This document shows positions 1-11,548 of a stretch of 64,000 bases of DNA, piece by piece. The stretch spans positions 3,720,001 to 3,784,000 of the forward strand of contig JAPFFF010000009.1 of NCBI GenBank assembly GCA_039105265.1, in the 5' to 3' direction. The notes beneath the pieces are model-generated. The model ran no database searches. It was not told the origin of the DNA and worked only from the letters and a program-made list of their open reading frames with translations. The stretch's first letter is position 1, and every line of letters starts with the position of its first letter. Both the position numbers and the translations under genes were made by a program. This DNA comes from Tritrichomonas musculus (Eukaryota > Parabasalia > Tritrichomonadida > Tritrichomonadidae).

Positions 1-954
1 CAAAATATCCCTCAAGAAGCACCAGGCATCATTGTTCCAGAAACTGGACCAGTATTATCATTAAATATTGGAGATCGAAACAAGCCATTTATAGTTGATT
101 CAAAACCGAAAAGAAAAGTTACAATTGTTTGCCCAAAGACAGCAGATCTTGTTGTTCCAAAAGAAAACAAAATCACTGTTGAAACAGATGCACCAAGCTT
201 AACAATTTCGCCAACAGATAATTCTGATACTGTTAGTATACACAAAGTTACTCCATCACAAGATCTTACAATATCACAAGGAACAGCTAATGTTACCTTG
301 AATGAGTTACTCGTTAACACTCCATTAACATTCACTGGCCAAGAAGGAGGACATCAAACAACTTGCAGCAAAGTGATGATTCAACGAGGAATTGAATTCA
401 AACCAAAGAGAGTCGTGTTAGGATTAGTTCAAATTGGTTTACGCTCAATTGTTGATATTGATGATGCTGAAGTTGTTGCTCGTGATGCAATCTTTGAAGT
501 CTTTTATAATTCTACTCAAGACTCAAACATTCCAGTTCCAATTCATATATCAGAAAAAGTCGTCGATTTATCAAATGCAATTATAAGAATGAACCAAGCA
601 TCACGTGACGCTTATTTCCAAGAAACTGATTTGTTCACACTCGCTGAATTTGAATCAGATAATGTGAATAAGAGTATGGAAAAATGCAATGAAGTTAAAT
701 ACGAGAAAGGAGGCTCTGATTATGGAGAGGCTTCTTGTGAACCAGATGGTAAAAATAATGCTAAACTCGTTGCTAGAAAAACAACTAGCAACAAGCCTAA
801 GGATAAGGGATTAAGTGCTGGTGCTATTGCAGGCATTGTCATTGCATGCGTTGTTGTTGCTGCTGCAATTATCGCCCTTCTTGTTTATTTCTTGGCTATC
901 AAGAAGAAGGCTAATTCAACTTCAACACAAGGCGATTCATCTATCGCCATTTAA
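1..954 (+). CDS. C-terminal part of a type I membrane surface protein (5' end outside window)
   Basis: The frame is open from the first base to a TAA at 952-954, giving 317 visible residues, so the true start lies upstream. The first in-frame ATG inside (298) is unlikely to be the start because coding-like sequence precedes it. The visible part is a long extracellular-type region with a few Cys, then a hydrophobic segment of about 28 residues (roughly 273-300, AGAIAGIVIACVVVAAAIIA core) and a short tail starting KKK and ending SSIAI. This is the layout of trichomonad cell-surface proteins: ectodomain, one membrane span, short cytosolic tail. The ectodomain family is not recognised. A BspA-like or adhesin-type protein is possible, but no LRR is visible in this part. 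Confidence 0.8.
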   Translation, partial: QNIPQEAPGIIVPETGPVLSLNIGDRNKPFIVDSKPKRKVTIVCPKTADLVVPKENKITVETDAPSLTISPTDNSDTVSIHKVTPSQDLTISQGTANVTLNELLVNTPLTFTGQEGGHQTTCSKVMIQRGIEFKPKRVVLGLVQIGLRSIVDIDDAEVVARDAIFEVFYNSTQDSNIPVPIHISEKVVDLSNAIIRMNQASRDAYFQETDLFTLAEFESDNVNKSMEKCNEVKYEKGGSDYGEASCEPDGKNNAKLVARKTTSNKPKDKGLSAGAIAGIVIACVVVAAAIIALLVYFLAIKKKANSTSTQGDSSIAI

Positions 955-2177
955 AAAAAGGTAATGTTACCTTTTTAGCAATATTTAATTTATTTTTTCT
1001 TTTTTAACAAAAAAATTAAAAAATGGAAACTAAAATTTTATTTAACCAATATTTTCATTAATCATTTTAAACAATACAATCTAAATCATATGAATTTTGC
1101 ATATACAACTGATTTAAATCGTAAAAATCAAATTTTTTTCATTATTATCCTTTTTCAAAATATTTACTCTGTTTTTTTATGTACATTCAATTATAAATTT
1201 TGATCTTTATTTAAAAACAGCCAAATCATTAATTAATTTTTTTCTTTAAAAAACATATATTTTTTAAGATATTGGAACAAAAAAAATTAAAACATAAAGC
1301 AAATAAACGTTTTGTTTTTGAACAAAATGTTTACCAAAAAACTTAAAAAATTACGGACGATACCGCTTATTTGCAAAGAATGGGATATTTAGAAATTATT
1401 AAACATTTGAGTACATAAAAATGTTCACAAAAAGTTTATTGTCCGCAAATTTTTAGTAAACGTTCAACAAACGATTTTTGATTTGTGGATAGGTCTATTA
1501 TATTAAAAATAGTTCTGGCGGTTAGACCTTTCTTAAAAAGTGATTTTTAACTACTTTACAAATTATTTTTTAACTTTTACAAAAGTTTATATTTTACGTC
1601 TTTCAAAAAAATAACGAATTTTCGAACTTTTTGTCTCGATGAGTATTGGTATACCAAGAACATAATGCATGTATTTATTTACAAAATACTTTGCTTAAAA
1701 TAATATCTGATGTTCAGTTGTATAAATTAATTATTCAAGGAGAAATATATAAATTATTATTTTTTATGCTTTCAAATTTTCTGAATTACTATTACAATTT
1801 TTATTTGAATTTTTTTTTTTTATTTCAAAATAAAAATACTTTTGAATAGATGCTTTTTTTTTTCTATTACTTTTCCAAAATTGCATTTATTATTATTATT
1901 AATTATTAAAAAATTATTAATTAAAATTATAATATAACAACAATTTTTCTTTTGTAAAAAAAAAAACAATAAAATAATTACATACAGAAAAAAATATTAT
2001 ATTATATTAATTTTCCCCTCTTCTTTTATTAAAGCAAATATATTATTAAATAATAATTATGAATTATAAAATAAATAATTCAAAAAATTAAAGTTATATA
2101 TAAGTTTTTGGAAGATAGATATTGTTTAACATTCTCAATTCAAAAATTTTGAATTCTTGAACTCTTTAAAATTTTAT
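955..2177. other. AT-rich intergenic stretch
   Basis: No convincing gene is seen in these 1.2 kb of homopolymer-rich DNA. A 22-codon stretch at 1353-1418 (plus) reads TDDTAYLQRMGYLEIIKHLST and resembles the second half of an ankyrin repeat. It may be a relic of an ankyrin gene. The open frame at 1646-1849 is Phe/Leu/Asn-rich and looks accidental. Confidence 0.4.
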
Positions 2178-5100
2178 ATGAATAATAATAGTAATCATAA
2201 TAATAAAATTGAAACAGAAATAAATGGTATTGTATTTGAATTAGACAAATCCGAGCATACAGCCTCAATTATCCGAGCTTCTTGCACTGCAAAAAAAGTT
2301 TTGATTCCAAAATCAATACTATATAATTCTGAGTATTATTCAATTATTAATCTTATCAAACTCATTTGCAAAAAATTCACTATTAGAAACCTTAGAATTT
2401 TGTTCAGATTCAGAAATTATGTCGATACATAAAAATGCATTTAAAAATTGTACTATTCGTTATTTAAGCATACCAAAAAGTATGGAAGAGCTTCAGAGTG
2501 GATGGTGTAAATATGTAAAATATTTAAATTGGATAACTATTGCTCCAAATAATGATATTTTTTGCTATTTTGATCAAAATATTATTTTAAGTAAGCATAA
2601 TTCAAAAAGTGAAGAGTATGATACTGTTGTATTTGCAAGAAGAGATTTAATGAGTATTATTCTTCCATCTTTTATTAAAAATATTGCACCATTTTCATTT
2701 TCTTTTTGTACAAAACTTAAAACCATAGAAATTACAAAAGATGCTCAAATTTTTTCAATAGGTAATTATGCTTTTGCTGAATCATCTGTTCAAGATATAA
2801 TACTTCCAAATACTATTCAAATATTTGGGAAAGGATGGTGTAAAAATACTTTCAAATTAAAAAGAGTTCAAATAATTGACCTTAACGATAACTTTATTGA
2901 TAATTTTGGTAAACAAAAAATTCTTGCTCAAAAGTTAATATCAAAAGATGGTCATTCATTTTTTGTTCTACAGTACGTGAATAACAAAATAAAGCGTATT
3001 ATAATACCTGATTTTATAAGAATAATTTCTTCATATTGCTTTTATAAATTCAAAAAGCTCACAAAAGTTGATTTTACTAATTCATCTGATCTTCGCGAAA
3101 TTCAACAAAGTTCATTCTCAGAAACGCTAATAAAATCAATAACAATTCCATCACATGTTGTTAAAATAAGAAAATGCGCATTTTTAAACTGTAAAAAATT
3201 AGTAATAATTGATTTTGTAGAAAATTCTGAATTAAATGAAATTGGAGAAAGAGGTGCGAGAACTCTCTTTTTTAAAATTACAATAAAATTTTGAAATACA
3301 ATATACATTATAAAATGATAAATATCATATTTTAATTTTGTGATCTTTCTCTCCGTAGTTGCCAAAATATTTATTATTTAATTATTTTATAGATTTGAAT
3401 AAATTAGTATATAAACCATTCAATTTTTTAAAATATAAATATAATATTATTTATGCTATTTTTAGTTATTAAAAATTAATTTTTTATTAATTAGGAGCTT
3501 TTAATTTTACTTTATTACGGAAGTCCATCTTTTTAATAATCTGAGCCCAATTTTATAGTGAAAATTTAATTTTTCTTCAAATTCATCATCATCGAAGCCT
3601 TCTTTTTCCAAATTGTGATTAATTGTTGAATAGTTTTGTATAAAAAATAATAATGAATCTTCAGTTGAAAGCTTTTTCATCATTATTTATTAAAATTTCT
3701 GAGAGAAAATTTCTGAGAAATCTGGCCAAATATTTTTTTCATAATCATATCTCAAAAATGGCTCTAAGGATAATAAAAAAAAATTGTAGAATAGTGATTA
3801 AATTGTATATTTATTTAAATAAAACTGTTTCACCAAAATTCATAGGGCCATTTTTTAATTATTCATTGTTAAATGTTAAATCCATTTTATTCGACGAATT
3901 TTAAATAAAATCCAGATTTTGATTGAAAATTCTATTTATATTTGCGATCTATTTGAAATAATATAACCAAATTCATGCTTTGTTAAAAAATAATCAAAAT
4001 ATGCTAATAATAATTTTTTCATCAATTTCCTTTTCATACAATAATAAATATATATTCATAAATATTTCAATGCAATATTTAGTTTTTGTAAATTTTATTA
4101 AGTTTTCTTAAATAGAAATGCTCTTTTTCTTTACTTTTTTGTCCATTTTTTAAATTGAGAGGAATAAATCCTAATTCTCAGAATTTAATAAAATCAATAA
4201 AAACATATATTTAATAAAGCTTTATCAATTAATTGAATGGATAGTCAAATATTAAAAAAAATTTTGGCCATATATAAATAGCATTTGTATCTTAAAAACG
4301 GCTCTAACGTTTCGTATATAAAAATGTTTATAAGCATTAAATATTACATTTAATATAATAGATAAGTTTTATTGAGAATGATAGGGCCATTTTTTACATG
4401 GGAACTTCAAAAATAAAAAAGCTTTTTATTTGCCAAATTTAGATTTAAATGAGGAATTTCAAGCTTAATAAGAAATATATTGTTGATATAAACCGAAATA
4501 ATGCATTACATTCCCAATTTATATAAAATTTAATAAAGATATGTTGATTTTAATATTTCGACTGACTCATCCAAAACTCAACGAAAATGATTTTTTTGCA
4601 TAATATATCATGTATCAAATAATATGTAAAATTATTATATGTTCTTTTCAACTTGAAATATCAAATATCTATACTTTTTTATTAAATTTTGAAAATTGAA
4701 TGCAATTGAGAGAAATAAATCCTACTTCTCTGAATTTGATTTAAAAAAACTAAAATGGCGTCTCCCGAGCCATTTCATTTCATTTAAAAATATAATAATA
4801 CAAATAAAAAATGCAGTAAAATCATAAGTAGTTATCCCCATAGAAACAAAAAAAAATTGAGATATTTTTAAAATATTAGTTTTTTGATTGTGTTTTAAAT
4901 ATATCTCAGCTAAATTAATATAAAATCTTAATTTTATCATTTATAAAGATTTCTGATATAATTAAAAACATTAATAAGCATCTATCAAACAAAAATAACA
5001 ATTATTTATTGAATTATTTAGTTTTTTGTTACCCAAAATAGATATGCATTTTTCAGTATCTATAATGAGGTTCAAGAAATAAAATATTATTTTTTAATTA

Positions 5101-5567
5101 TTATAAAATAAAGATATATTATATTTATTTTAAATAGTATAAAATATTTAAAATATTATGAGATATTTGAAAAATTAAAAAACGGTTATTTTTTGTATAT
5201 TTAGTTCTCGCACCTTTTTGGAGAAAATGCTTTCGGTGGAACTTCTATTGAATCAATTAAAATACCATCACATGTTGTTAAAATAGGAAATTGTGCATTC
5301 TTAAACTGTAAAAAATTAGTAATAATTGATTTTGTAGAAAATTCTGAATTAAATGAAATCGGAGCAAATGCTTTTTGTGGAACTTCTATTGAATCAATTA
5401 AAATTCCAAAAAGTGTCAAAAAAATGCATGAATCTGCTCTAAACAATTGTCAAAAATTAAAAGTAATAGATATTCTTGAGGAATTAAATTTTAACCTATC
5501 CAATAATGCTTTCTTTTCGAAATTTAGATATTTAACTAAATTAAAGAAATTATTTTCAACGATCTAA
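2178..5567 (+). pseudogene. BspA-like leucine-rich repeat protein gene, split by a transposon and frameshifted
   Basis: The protein has repeated BspA/TpLRR-type units of the form 'IPxxVxxIxxxAFxxCxxLxxIDFxxxSxLxEIGxxAFxxTxIxSI', typical of the large trichomonad surface/BspA family. The N-terminus (MNNNSNHNNK, ATG at 2178) has no signal peptide. A one-base frame change lies near 2357, just before the codons for NSFAKNSLLETLEF, so the 5' part stops at 2432 while the rest is open from 2419. A 1967-bp element (3251-5217) then interrupts it. Beyond the element the same frame resumes (ENAFGGTSIESIKIPSHV) and ends at the TAA at 5565-5567. Two neighbouring repeat units, about 3125-3240 and 5238-5355, are almost identical in DNA, which indicates recent unit duplication. 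No C-terminal membrane segment is visible. It was probably a non-secreted LRR protein of unknown binding partner. Confidence 0.75.
3251..5217. mobile_element. MULE-like non-autonomous DNA transposon (about 2 kb) in the BspA-like gene
   Basis: The terminal inverted repeats are gaggtgcgagaact at the left and the reverse complement of aaaggtgcgagaact at the right. A 9-bp direct repeat, ttggagaaa (3242-3250 and 5218-5226), flanks it, as expected for Mutator-like elements. Removing it restores the LRR reading frame. The interior has no transposase. It holds a diverged tandem duplication of about 540 bp: the 'atagggccattttt' motif recurs at about 3843 and 4381, and the 'aaataaatccta.ttctc' motif at about 4162 and 4712. 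A related element lies at 59824-61951. Confidence 0.75.
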
Positions 5568-5950
5568 CTCATTTACCTGAACTATTAATTGTTCGTTTCG
5601 ACCAAATTTCGATATTTCCAGAAATTGATTACGATATAACGTTAATGAAAGTTGATACATTTCGAAAAAATAACGGTTCATCTTTTAACTTTTACCAGTT
5701 CCCTCTTAAATTATGCTTTGCAGTTACCTCCCATAAATGTCAAGGACAAACGTTAAACAAAGTCGCAATATGCATAGATGAACCTGCTTTTGCTCATGGA
5801 AGCTTTTATGTTGCAATGTCACGTGTTCGAAGTTTAAATGATATTATTTTTTTTGGGAAAGATTTTCCCGAAAATGGACCTATTTTGCATACTAATAATT
5901 TCATTTCAGATTTAAATTACAAAATTGATCATAATATTGTTGAAGAGTAA
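5549..5950 (+). pseudogene. PIF1/Helitron-type helicase, C-terminal fragment
   Basis: The frame reads from IIFNDLTHLPELLIVRFDQISIFPEI through QFPLKLCFAVTSHKCQGQTLNKVAICIDEPAFAHGSFYVAMSRVRS to a stop at 5950. The segment 'VTSHKCQGQTL' followed by 'GSFYVAMSRVRS' is the conserved motif V-VI end of PIF1-family helicases, as found in the Rep-Hel protein of Helitrons. The ATPase core is absent, so this is only the last 130 or so residues. It abuts the end of the BspA-like gene directly, which suggests that a truncated Helitron or a helicase gene fragment landed there. A strong GC-rich hairpin follows at 6183. Confidence 0.7.
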
Positions 5951-6039
5951 GTATTTAATAATTTGATCAGAACATTTTATATTTTTAAATTTTTTTACTT
6001 ATATAAAAAATATATTAATTAATAAAATTAAATTATAAT

Positions 6040-6078
<39 letters not shown>

Positions 6079-6592
6079 GTATTATTATTAATTTTGAAAA
6101 TAAAATATTTTTATTAAATTAATAATTAAAATAATAATAAAAGACAGTAGATTTTGTCTTATAAAAACGGGTAACCGGGGGGTTTGGGGGGCGGAGCCCC
6201 CCAAATTTCTTGTTTTTAAATAAAAATTGATGTAATATAGATATATATTTAATTTTGTTTTATTTATTGTTATTGTATATATATTTAAATAATATATTAA
6301 TACTTATATGTTTAAAAAACATTTTATTTCTAAAGATATACTTGTTTATATTTCATTTTATTTTTAATAAATTTTTAACTTTTTCAGTTATTATATTGTA
6401 AAACCCGGAATAATTCTGTTCCAAATAAAGCAAAATTCCCATAAAGATTATTTTTTTAATTGAATATCATCATTCAAAAAGCCGCAATTTGGTCGCTCTT
6501 GCATGAATTATTTTTTTTTTCAAGATATTTGAATTTGTTATTGAATGTAAAATGATCGTTCATATTACCAAAATTATCCTGACTTATATGAG
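5951..6592. other. AT-rich spacer with a long poly-T tract and a GC-rich hairpin
   Basis: This spacer has no coding signal. It contains a poly-T tract at about 6042-6073, the 6183-6205 hairpin annotated separately, and AT-rich filler up to the UBL gene promoter. Confidence 0.5.
6183..6205. repeat. Perfect 10-bp-stem hairpin with GGA loop
   Basis: The stem is tttggggggc / gccccccaaa with loop gga, in otherwise very AT-rich DNA. It lies about 230 bp downstream of the helicase fragment. Helitrons carry a hairpin just before their 3' end, so this could be a Helitron 3' hairpin. However, the sequence after it (aatttcttg) is not a classical CTRR end. A transcription-related stem or a mobile hairpin are alternatives. 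Confidence 0.5.
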
Positions 6593-6600
6593 TCACTATT
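6593..6600 (+). promoter_or_regulatory. Possible trichomonad initiator (Inr) element
   Basis: The sequence tcactatt lies 22-29 bp before the ATG at 6622. It fits the trichomonad Inr pattern (TCA, then pyrimidine and T/A bases) and lies in the usual position close to the start codon. Confidence 0.4.
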
Positions 6601-7051
6601 ATTTTTGTTTTGTAAATCCTAATGAACATTACATTTAGAGATATATGTGGACATTCACTCATGTTGCCAATTCCAAATGATGCAACAGTTTCGAATGCTT
6701 GCAAATGCATATCACAAATATTAGATATTCCAGAAAATCAAATATTTTTAGTTTCTCCAAATAAAATTCAAAATTTGTATAATGATAATATAAAAATGTT
6801 TGATGTTATAAAAGAAAATCCAGAATATATTATTTATTCTAGAATAATTACAAATGACCGAAAAAATTTAACAGATAATATTTTTGAACTTGAATCAAAT
6901 TTAACCACAAAATATAAATAAGCTTGTAAAATATCCCAAATGTAAAAAAAAGACCTGGTCTTGGTGATTCTTTCTGGTCTTTTGGCGATTTTAATAAATC
7001 TTTTAAAAAGTTATTTCTTATGAATTATTAAATAAAATGATTAAACTCTGA

Positions 7052-8520
7052 AAAAAAAATATCACCATTTTCTCAAAAATTTGAGAAAATCTTTTCAAAT
7101 TAAAAAAAAATTGAATCATTTTATTCAATTAAATTCAAAGAATTTTGCTTTTCTTTCAAAAAGTTTATTATAAAAGGTCGAATGTCCGAAAGAGTCTATC
7201 TCACTGAGCAAGAAAAAATTAAAATAATTGCAATGGTTTATGTTTATGGACATCAGTGGAAGATGATAAGCGAAACACTAGGACATCCATATGAAACTGT
7301 CCGAAGCTTCTACAAAAGTTATATAAAACACGATACAATTTTGCCTAAGCAAGGGAGGCCGATAAAAATAGATAACAACCTCCAAGATCAAGTCGTTAAA
7401 AAAATGGAAGAAAATCCAACCAACACGCTTCGCAATGTGGCAAATGAGCTTCCTCTATCACCAACATCTGTCAGAAACATTCTAAATCAAAACCATATTC
7501 AATTTTTCCAGCAAATTGCAGTTTGCCCTTTATCGCCAACTCATGTAGGAAACCGGGTAAACTTTTGCAATAATATGCTAAATGCATTACCACAAAATAT
7601 TATTTTCACCGACGAAAGTTCGGTGGAAGTTAATTTAAAAGGCCACGGAATATGGAGAAAGAGAGGTTTATATCCACCTGGATCTTTTTATGAAAAAACT
7701 GCCCACCCATTACATATTATGGTGTGGGGCGGAATCGGACCTAGGGGTTTTAGGACCCCCTTGGTCCGATTTGACAAGCACGTTAATTCAAAAACATATA
7801 TTGAAGCTCTCCTTCAATATAACATTGTAGGAATTATCAGGAGTATTTTCGGTAATAACTGGTGCTGGCAACAAGATAATGCGCCAGCACACAATGCTTT
7901 CAATTCACGCTATGTTTTGTCCAGAATCATGCCCAATATGCTAAACTGGCCTGCTAAATCCCCAGACTTGTCTCCAATAGAGCAAGTCTGGGATTACATA
8001 AAAAAGCGGTTAGAAGGTCAAAATTTTGACAGCGTTGATCAACTTTTCAATGCCATTCAAAAAGAGTGGAATGAAATTCCGAATCAAATTCTACACAACT
8101 TCTATAGTTCATTCCTAGCAAGATGCCAAGTATGTTTAAATAAGAATGGACAAAGCTTAAACGGAAGTTGGTCTGAGGTCCATCATATTCATGATACATA
8201 TCGAACAAATCTTTATTACATAACTGATCCTCAAACTAACATTACTTATGTTGGTGATCATTAATTAATATTTTATTAATTTTATTAATTATCAACGAAG
8301 ATATTTATATTTATTTTTTACATTTTTTAAAAACTTTTTCTAAGATAGAAAAAGGAAATTGAAAATTTCAATAACTAAAAATTTAATCTTCAGAAATTTT
8401 GAAAACTATGATTTTTTTAAAAGTAAACATATCACCACTTTAACGTCTGCTTTTGATAGATAACTCAGAATTATTCATAGAAATCTATTCAAAAAAAATT
8501 GAGAAAGTGGTGATATTTTT
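7052..8520 (+). mobile_element. Tc1/mariner-type transposon
   Basis: It contains one intact transposase gene. The ends match as inverted repeats: aaaaaatatcaccattttc near 7055-7073, and gaaagtggtgatatttttt near 8502-8520. A further 'atatcaccacttt' copy lies at 8429 in the same sense as the left end. A clean TA duplication is not visible at the left boundary, so the exact ends are approximate. Confidence 0.65.
7182..8264 (+). CDS. Tc1/mariner family transposase (DD34E)
   Basis: This is a 360-aa open frame of normal length for the family. The N-terminal 110 residues form the paired helix-turn-helix DNA-binding region (LTEQEKIKIIAMVYVYG, then GRPIKIDNNLQDQVVKKMEENP and LSPTSVRNILNQN). The catalytic core shows all three acidic residues: D in IIFTDESS, D in WQQDNAPAH, and E in SPDLSPIEQVWD. 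Thirty-four residues separate the second D and the E, the Tc1-type spacing. It would bind the terminal repeats and cut and paste the element. The frame is unbroken, so this is among the younger insertions in the nest. The ATG at 7182 is favoured because the conserved region starts directly after it. Confidence 0.9.
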   Translation: MSERVYLTEQEKIKIIAMVYVYGHQWKMISETLGHPYETVRSFYKSYIKHDTILPKQGRPIKIDNNLQDQVVKKMEENPTNTLRNVANELPLSPTSVRNILNQNHIQFFQQIAVCPLSPTHVGNRVNFCNNMLNALPQNIIFTDESSVEVNLKGHGIWRKRGLYPPGSFYEKTAHPLHIMVWGGIGPRGFRTPLVRFDKHVNSKTYIEALLQYNIVGIIRSIFGNNWCWQQDNAPAHNAFNSRYVLSRIMPNMLNWPAKSPDLSPIEQVWDYIKKRLEGQNFDSVDQLFNAIQKEWNEIPNQILHNFYSSFLARCQVCLNKNGQSLNGSWSEVHHIHDTYRTNLYYITDPQTNITYVGDH

Positions 8521-8627
8521 TATACAAAGTTTAAATGATATTTGATTAAATAATAATTCAATTTACGAATCAACATTCAATAAATTCAATGAATTTATTT
8601 AATTACTCGGCTATATATATTCATAAA

Positions 8628-9520
8628 TAGTATTAGCCAACCGTCATAGCTCACAATTTTTTGTGAGAAAATATCATATAGACGAATTTCATTTATCTTC
8701 TGAATTTTTCTGAACTTAAATGAATGAAGTGAAAAATAATAGAAAATAATAGAAAAAATGATCGTTAAAATTTTATTAATGTTTTTAAAATATTTTGGAA
8801 AATAATTATTCTTTCTGAATGGAATAAATATTTCCCATTCTAATTCCTAATTCTTCATTTAACAAATCATCAGATTTGTTATAGTTCTTTTTTCCGAAAA
8901 TAAATTTCAGATGAGAAAAGAGTCGCTCTACTACTGCCTCGTGCAAGGCATATTTAGCATCTTTATAGCCAATTCTGCCAAACGATTCATCCCAGAAACT
9001 TGTCTTAAATTATTCCAAAAATCAAATGGATCAGTTTCTCCAAAATATATCAAGTATTAGTAAAAAAATATCGTTTTATTTTTTTCTTTACAAAAAGGGC
9101 AGTAACTGTAAACTAACGGATGCCCAACATATATAATTCCATATTTAGCAAATTTTTTAACATTTGCTTTGAAATATCGATTGGTATTTGCGTTATCAAT
9201 TGATAATAGCGTTTTTATTAATAATTCACTTCCAGCTGGGAGAGTAATTATGGAAAAAAATGAAAATTTTCATAAAAATAATAAAAAAATATTTTTTTTT
9301 TTGCGAATAATATGAATAATAATAAAAAATTAATTATACTTTTATTAATATATATCATTAACAAATAAATATTTATGAATATAAATATAAATCTTACATA
9401 TATTTTGAGATATAGTTAAAATTATTTCTTGAGTTTTACTTTAATTCAAAATGTATTCTCAAAATATACGGGCTTAATTGAAATTAATTTGAATTGATAA
9501 ATGACGGTTGGCTAATACTA
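8628..9520 (-). mobile_element. Internally deleted hAT-like transposon
   Basis: The 20-bp perfect terminal inverted repeats are tagtattagccaaccgtcat (8628-8647) and its complement (9501-9520). A 10-bp direct repeat, tattcataaa, flanks it (8618-8627 and 9521-9530). hAT elements usually make 8-bp duplications, so part of the repeat may be chance. The transposase remnants inside place it in hAT. Confidence 0.65.
8806..9240 (-). pseudogene. hAT transposase remnant (N-terminal zinc-finger-like part and C-terminal dimerisation part)
   Basis: On the minus strand the right part reads ITLPAGSELLIKTLLSIDNANT...YSYCPFCKEKNKT, which may be a BED-like zinc-finger region. The left part reads GETDPFDFWNNLRQVSGMNRLAELAIKMLNMP. 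After a frame change near 8945 it continues EAVVERLFSHLKFIFGKKNYNKSDDLLNEELGIRMG. The DPFDFW...LA.lAi.mL.mp...aVVERLFS pattern is the hAT C-terminal dimerisation domain. The catalytic middle is missing, so the element depends on a partner for movement. Confidence 0.6.
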
Positions 9521-9650
9521 TATTCATAAAAATATAAATACTATTAATATTTCAATGCTTTATTTCAATGCATTATTTATTATTCTGCTATATATATTCA
9601 TAAAAATATAAATACTATTAATATTTTAAATACATTTTATATCGGTATAT

Positions 9651-10705
9651 CAGGGATGTTTATCGATAGTGTCCGATAACGGTTAAATACGTTGCCAATA
9701 TTATCGATATTATCGGGAGTAGAGTAGAATAACCGATACTATCCGATAATAAATATCATTATCGATAAAAACGGTTTTTATCATGGCCAATAATGACCGA
9801 TATTTTTAACTTTTTTAAGGTAAAGAAAAGATATTTACTAGAAATTATGGCTATTTAATTGTTATATAATTATATAAAAGTTATTTTTTCAAGTAATGAC
9901 ATATAAAAAAGCTTGTATGTACAAATGATCAAAATATTAAAAAAGATTTTTTATATTTCATAGGAAATTAACTTTTATTATAATAAAAGATAAGTAATAT
10001 ATTATAATTCTAATAATATTTAAGTATAAAATTTAAAATCAATAAAGATAATTTTATTTTGGCAAAATAATTAAATTTATCAAAAAGTGAACACGATAAC
10101 TTTTTGTAAATTAATAAAATTCTCTCCATTTCTCTAAATATTTTTAGACTTGATATTCTTTTAATAAAAAAAAACGCAAATTATTTTAGTAGCATTGCAT
10201 TAATATTTCATTACATATTAAGATTCGTTAATTTGCAAATATGGAAATAATTTAATACTGAGAAGATATGAGGAAATTATCGTCTTATAACTTTGTTCTT
10301 AATCATAATCTTTTTTTGTTGGCCAATTGGTTCTTTTTTAAAAATTTTGAAAATAATCTTTTTATGTATTAATCAAAAACCTGATTTTTTAGCTTCTCAT
10401 TATTATATTGGACATATAATGCACCCTGACCTTATTTCGCTTATTTCAGCATGCACTATTGAAGTACAATTAAAAATATAAAATTCCAAATTTTAATCAA
10501 AAATGTAAAAAAAAAGTATGGAAATTTTATTATAAAATATCGGAGATTATCGAACCGTAACCGTCCGATAGTGACCAAATATCGGCGGTTTTGCTTAACG
10601 TATTTATCGATAATTATTGGTTATCGAACAAATTTTTATCGATATTATCGGACTATCGATAATGAGCCGATAATCGATATTTATCATCATCGATCGACAA
10701 CCCTG
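9651..10705. mobile_element. hAT-like non-autonomous element rich in TATCGATA repeats
   Basis: It begins cagggatgtttatcgat and ends with the complement of cagggttgtcgatcgat. A perfect 8-bp target duplication, cggtatat (9643-9650 and 10706-10713), flanks it. CAGGG ends plus an 8-bp duplication are hAT hallmarks. The outer 150 bp or so on each side are packed with tatcgat / gataatcg / cggttat subterminal repeats, the usual transposase binding array. The 750-bp centre is plain AT-rich DNA with no transposase. Confidence 0.8.
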
Positions 10706-11548
10706 CGGTATATATTTAAAATATAAATGAAAAAAATTTATTTTCAATTGAAAAAATGCTTTTATTGATTTTATTATATATTTATATCTTATTTTTTTTT
10801 TTTATTTTTTATATGATATTTTGAAAGCTTTACAAATCACCATCGCCAAAAAAACCGTTTTGGTGATCTCCAAAATATATGTAAACTATTCAAAATTGAA
10901 TGCTGTCGCCAAAAGCCCAAGACCTTGGCTTTTGGTGAAATCGGTTATTTGGCTTTTCATCGTCAATATAAATGAGCTTTTTATTATTATTTTATATGAT
11001 ATATTATACAAATCATACAATTATTTAGTAATATTCAAAAAATAACATTTTTTTACTGAGAAAATCTTATCGATTATTAATATGACTTTTGATAAAACTC
11101 ATTTAATTCCTCTTTCAAATAATTCAATGGTTTATGACAATAATAAATATTAATAAAAATTTATTTGACAATAATATGGTTACATTTGGTGATTTTTTAA
11201 AACCCAAAAAACGTTTATTTCACCAAATTTACAAGCTTATTATAAAAAATATACTAAATCAAATCGAATTCCAATAAATCTTATATTGATCTTCAAGAAT
11301 TTCAAATATATAGATCAAACAAAAAATGCAATTTACAAAGATTACATAAAATGTTTTAGTAAAGTTCCTGATGATTTACAGCAAAAAATAAATGAAATAT
11401 CAGTACTTGGTTTTGAAATTGAAGATATCAAAGAAGCGCTTCGAAGTTCTGAATATAAAGTTCTCTTTGCCATAAATTCCCTTGTTTCAAGAAGTTCAGG
11501 TGAAATAAGCCATGTTAATTACCATTCAGTCAACAATACAAATAAAAG

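Larger units (their letters stand above)
6919..11240. mobile_element. Outer non-autonomous DNA transposon in the UBL-UBA gene, carrying three nested elements
   Basis: The ends are taagcttgtaaa (6919-6930) and its reverse complement tttacaagctta (11228-11239). They are flanked by a short tataaa direct repeat, so the exact target duplication is uncertain. Subterminal repeats rich in 'ttggtgat' and 'ttttggcga' occur at both ends (about 6955-7000 and 10835-10945). After subtracting the mariner (about 7052-8520), the hAT remnant (8628-9520) and the hAT-like MITE (9651-10705), only about 0.9 kb of its own non-coding sequence remains. It has no transposase of its own. It lies exactly between the UBL and UBA coding blocks. 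Confidence 0.6.

Noticed and set aside
12-335. Minus-strand open frame of 107 aa
   Set aside because: It is a shadow of the plus-strand surface protein gene, which is open through the same region to the window edge and continues into a membrane span.
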